From DATFNV01 sp963827935 (lineage in GTDB: Bacteria > Planctomycetota > Planctomycetia > Gemmatales > Gemmataceae): a DNA stretch of 64,000 nt. The position numbers were made by a program, and so were the translations under genes. This document shows positions 62,922 through 64,000 of this stretch, piece by piece. The DNA lies in NCBI GenBank assembly GCA_963827935.1, contig CAWHCN010000018.1, positions 62,001 to 126,000 on the forward strand, given 5' to 3'. Numbering within the stretch: position 1 is the stretch's first letter; each line of letters opens with the position of its first letter. The notes beneath the pieces were generated by a model. It worked only from the letters and a program-made list of their open reading frames with translations. It was not told where the DNA came from and did not search any database.

Positions 62922-63689
62922 CTACCCCGGCCGCTCCACCGCAATGAGGTAACCATACGCTCTCAGCCAGCCGAACCACCAAGGCCGCGGCAACGTCCCA
63001 TCCGGCGCAAGCCGACCGGCCGCACTGCCAGCACGCGAAAGCCGGCTTCGCGCAGCAACCGAACCGCCTCGCGGCGTGTGAACTGGTGCAGCGCGTAGGC
63101 CGGCCACCCCCTGGTGCACCGGCATGGGCCGGTCGCCCATGCCAAGCGTCAGCAGGTCCCGCAGCAGCCATCGTCGCCCCGCCCGATCCCAGAAGTTGAA
63201 CCAGCGATTGTGGACGTGGAGCACGAAACGCCCGCCGGGTCGCAGCAGCCGATGGACATGGCCGATCACCTGTCGCCGTTCCGTCGCCCCGGTCACCATG
63301 CCCAGCGTGCTGAAGAGGCACGCCGCGTAGTCGAAAACGCCGTCGCGGAGTCCGTCCAGCTGCACGATGTTGGCCTGCAAGCGGTGGACCGTCACGCCGG
63401 CAGCGGCCGCCTTCTCTCCCACCACCCGCAACATGTCGGCGGACAGGTCAACGCCCAGCACCCGAAAGCCGCGCTGGGCCAACGGCACCAGCAGCCGGCC
63501 GGTGCCGCAGCCCAGGTCAATGAGCCAGTCGGGACGGTCGAAATACCGCTCCGCGAAGCGCAGATCAGCAGTCAGGAGCGGTGAACCGGCCAGGTTGGCG
63601 TCGTAGTTCCGCGCCAACTCGGCGTCGTGCAGATAGTCCCACAGGCCCCGGCTTACTCCGGGGGGCAACTGCCAGTCGGCCGGTGACAT
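62922..63689 (-). CDS. class I SAM-dependent methyltransferase, probable compensating indels
   Basis: A 255-residue open frame. Motif I is WLIDLGCGTGRLLVPLAQRG, then RVLGVDLSADMLRVVGEKAA, DYAACLFSTLGMVTG and LLRPGGRFVLHVHNRW, so a small-molecule methyltransferase. Between about 63115 and 63010 the peptide becomes Arg/Ser/Pro-rich nonsense, while another frame there reads AYALHQFTRREAVRLLREAG then FRVLAVRPVGL, the normal continuation. Two opposite indels therefore swap about 35 residues. The end (WWFGWLRAYGYLIAVERPG) is back in frame. Divergent from the DeoR-type gene. Confidence 0.8.
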   Translation of the reverse strand: MSPADWQLPPGVSRGLWDYLHDAELARNYDANLAGSPLLTADLRFAERYFDRPDWLIDLGCGTGRLLVPLAQRGFRVLGVDLSADMLRVVGEKAAAAGVTVHRLQANIVQLDGLRDGVFDYAACLFSTLGMVTGATERRQVIGHVHRLLRPGGRFVLHVHNRWFNFWDRAGRRWLLRDLLTLGMGDRPMPVHQGVAGLRAAPVHTPRGGSVAARSRLSRAGSAAGRLAPDGTLPRPWWFGWLRAYGYLIAVERPG

Positions 63690-63814
63690 GAAAGATTTTG
63701 GTACTTTCTGGAAGATTTCACTTGCAACCTGCCGCTACACCCCGCACACTATACCATGTTCCCCAGCACTTGAACACGGAGCGTGGGGTCGCACGGGAGA
63801 GCGGTGCCGCCATT

Positions 63815-64000
63815 ATGCTGGCCGAAGATCGCCGCAAGCAGGTCCTGGAGCTGGTCAAGGCGCGGGGTTTCATCACCCTGATCGACCTGAAGGCCGAGAT
63901 CGGCGTGTCGGAATCGACCGCCCGGCGCGACCTGGACCACTGGGAAGGGCGCGGGCTGCTGAAACGCATCCACGGCGGGGCCATGTCCACCGAGGAGGGG
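63815..64000 (+). CDS. DeoR/GlpR-type transcriptional regulator (3' end outside window)
   Basis: The first 62 residues are visible from ATG 63815 (MLAEDRRKQVLELVKARG). ITLIDLKAEIGVSESTARRD then LDHWEGRGLLKRIHGGAM is the classic DeoR-family winged helix-turn-helix, which represses sugar or nucleoside operons in response to a phosphorylated ligand bound by the C-terminal ISOCOT domain, not in view. GGGAGAG lies about 13 nt upstream. Confidence 0.85.
   Translation, partial: MLAEDRRKQVLELVKARGFITLIDLKAEIGVSESTARRDLDHWEGRGLLKRIHGGAMSTEEG

Noticed and set aside
1..64000. tRNA, rRNA or riboswitch genes
   Set aside because: No TTCGANTC-type T-arm, rRNA motif or known riboswitch core was recognised by eye; a covariance search would be needed to exclude them.

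Overview
The window looks like a chromosomal stretch of a planctomycete, most likely the Gemmataceae. The evidence is its high GC and several lineage-typical families: a Tat-exported DUF1501 protein, a BBP7-type outer-membrane barrel, a surface protein with an N-terminal 'VEALEDRCVPS' (LEPR-XLL) motif, WD40 and PD40 propellers, large Ser/Thr kinases with extracytoplasmic C-termini, an AT-hook protein and DUF4058 proteins. No tRNA, rRNA or CRISPR array was recognised.

Layout. 0-9 kb: a partial SWIM-like gene, then a mobile-element-rich stretch. It holds a TA-ended MITE, a PD40 propeller gene, decayed IPT/TIG repeats, a large serine recombinase bracketed by 21-bp inverted repeats, a nine-repeat IPT/TIG protein cut at its 5' end by an IS630-type element, and that element. 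9-14.7 kb: DUF1501 protein, small zinc protein, frameshifted DUF4058, kinase-FGE fusion, AT-hook protein. 14.9-18.2 kb: an iron operon transcribed leftward (two feoA-like genes, feoB, a Cys-rich membrane protein) from a promoter with a Fur-box-like dyad. 18.4-36.1 kb: metallo-beta-lactamase-fold hydrolase, glutamate dehydrogenase, WD40 protein, an overlapping three-gene membrane/HTTM operon, a PD40 gene, two paralogous secreted repeat proteins, an XPB-type helicase and a GAF protein. 36.5-41 kb: BBP7 barrel and the LEPR/choice-of-anchor-U surface protein.

41.5-54.2 kb is an accessory, defence-like zone of partly lower GC. It carries a methyltransferase, a trypsin-like/HEPN-like/unknown cassette, a four-gene GHKL-ATPase/STAS-like/unknown/DUF4417 module, a relic integrase, a parDE pair, an amidase, two small unknowns, and a HARE-HTH/nuclease gene split by an ISKra4-type element with a clean 8-bp target duplication. 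54.2-64 kb: a 1229-residue kinase, a cupin, an STN-like secreted protein, an IS110 element, an intact DUF4058, a methyltransferase and the start of a DeoR-type regulator.

Two traits run through the window. Intergenic space is full of palindromic repeats (REP-like hairpins, GTGGCACGGTC hairpins, and a three-copy ~130-bp family with a partly covarying stem). About fifteen otherwise well-conserved genes also carry one or more single-base frameshifts. The frameshifts may be assembly error or real decay, and reads are needed to tell which; frameshifted genes are therefore annotated over their full reconstructed span.
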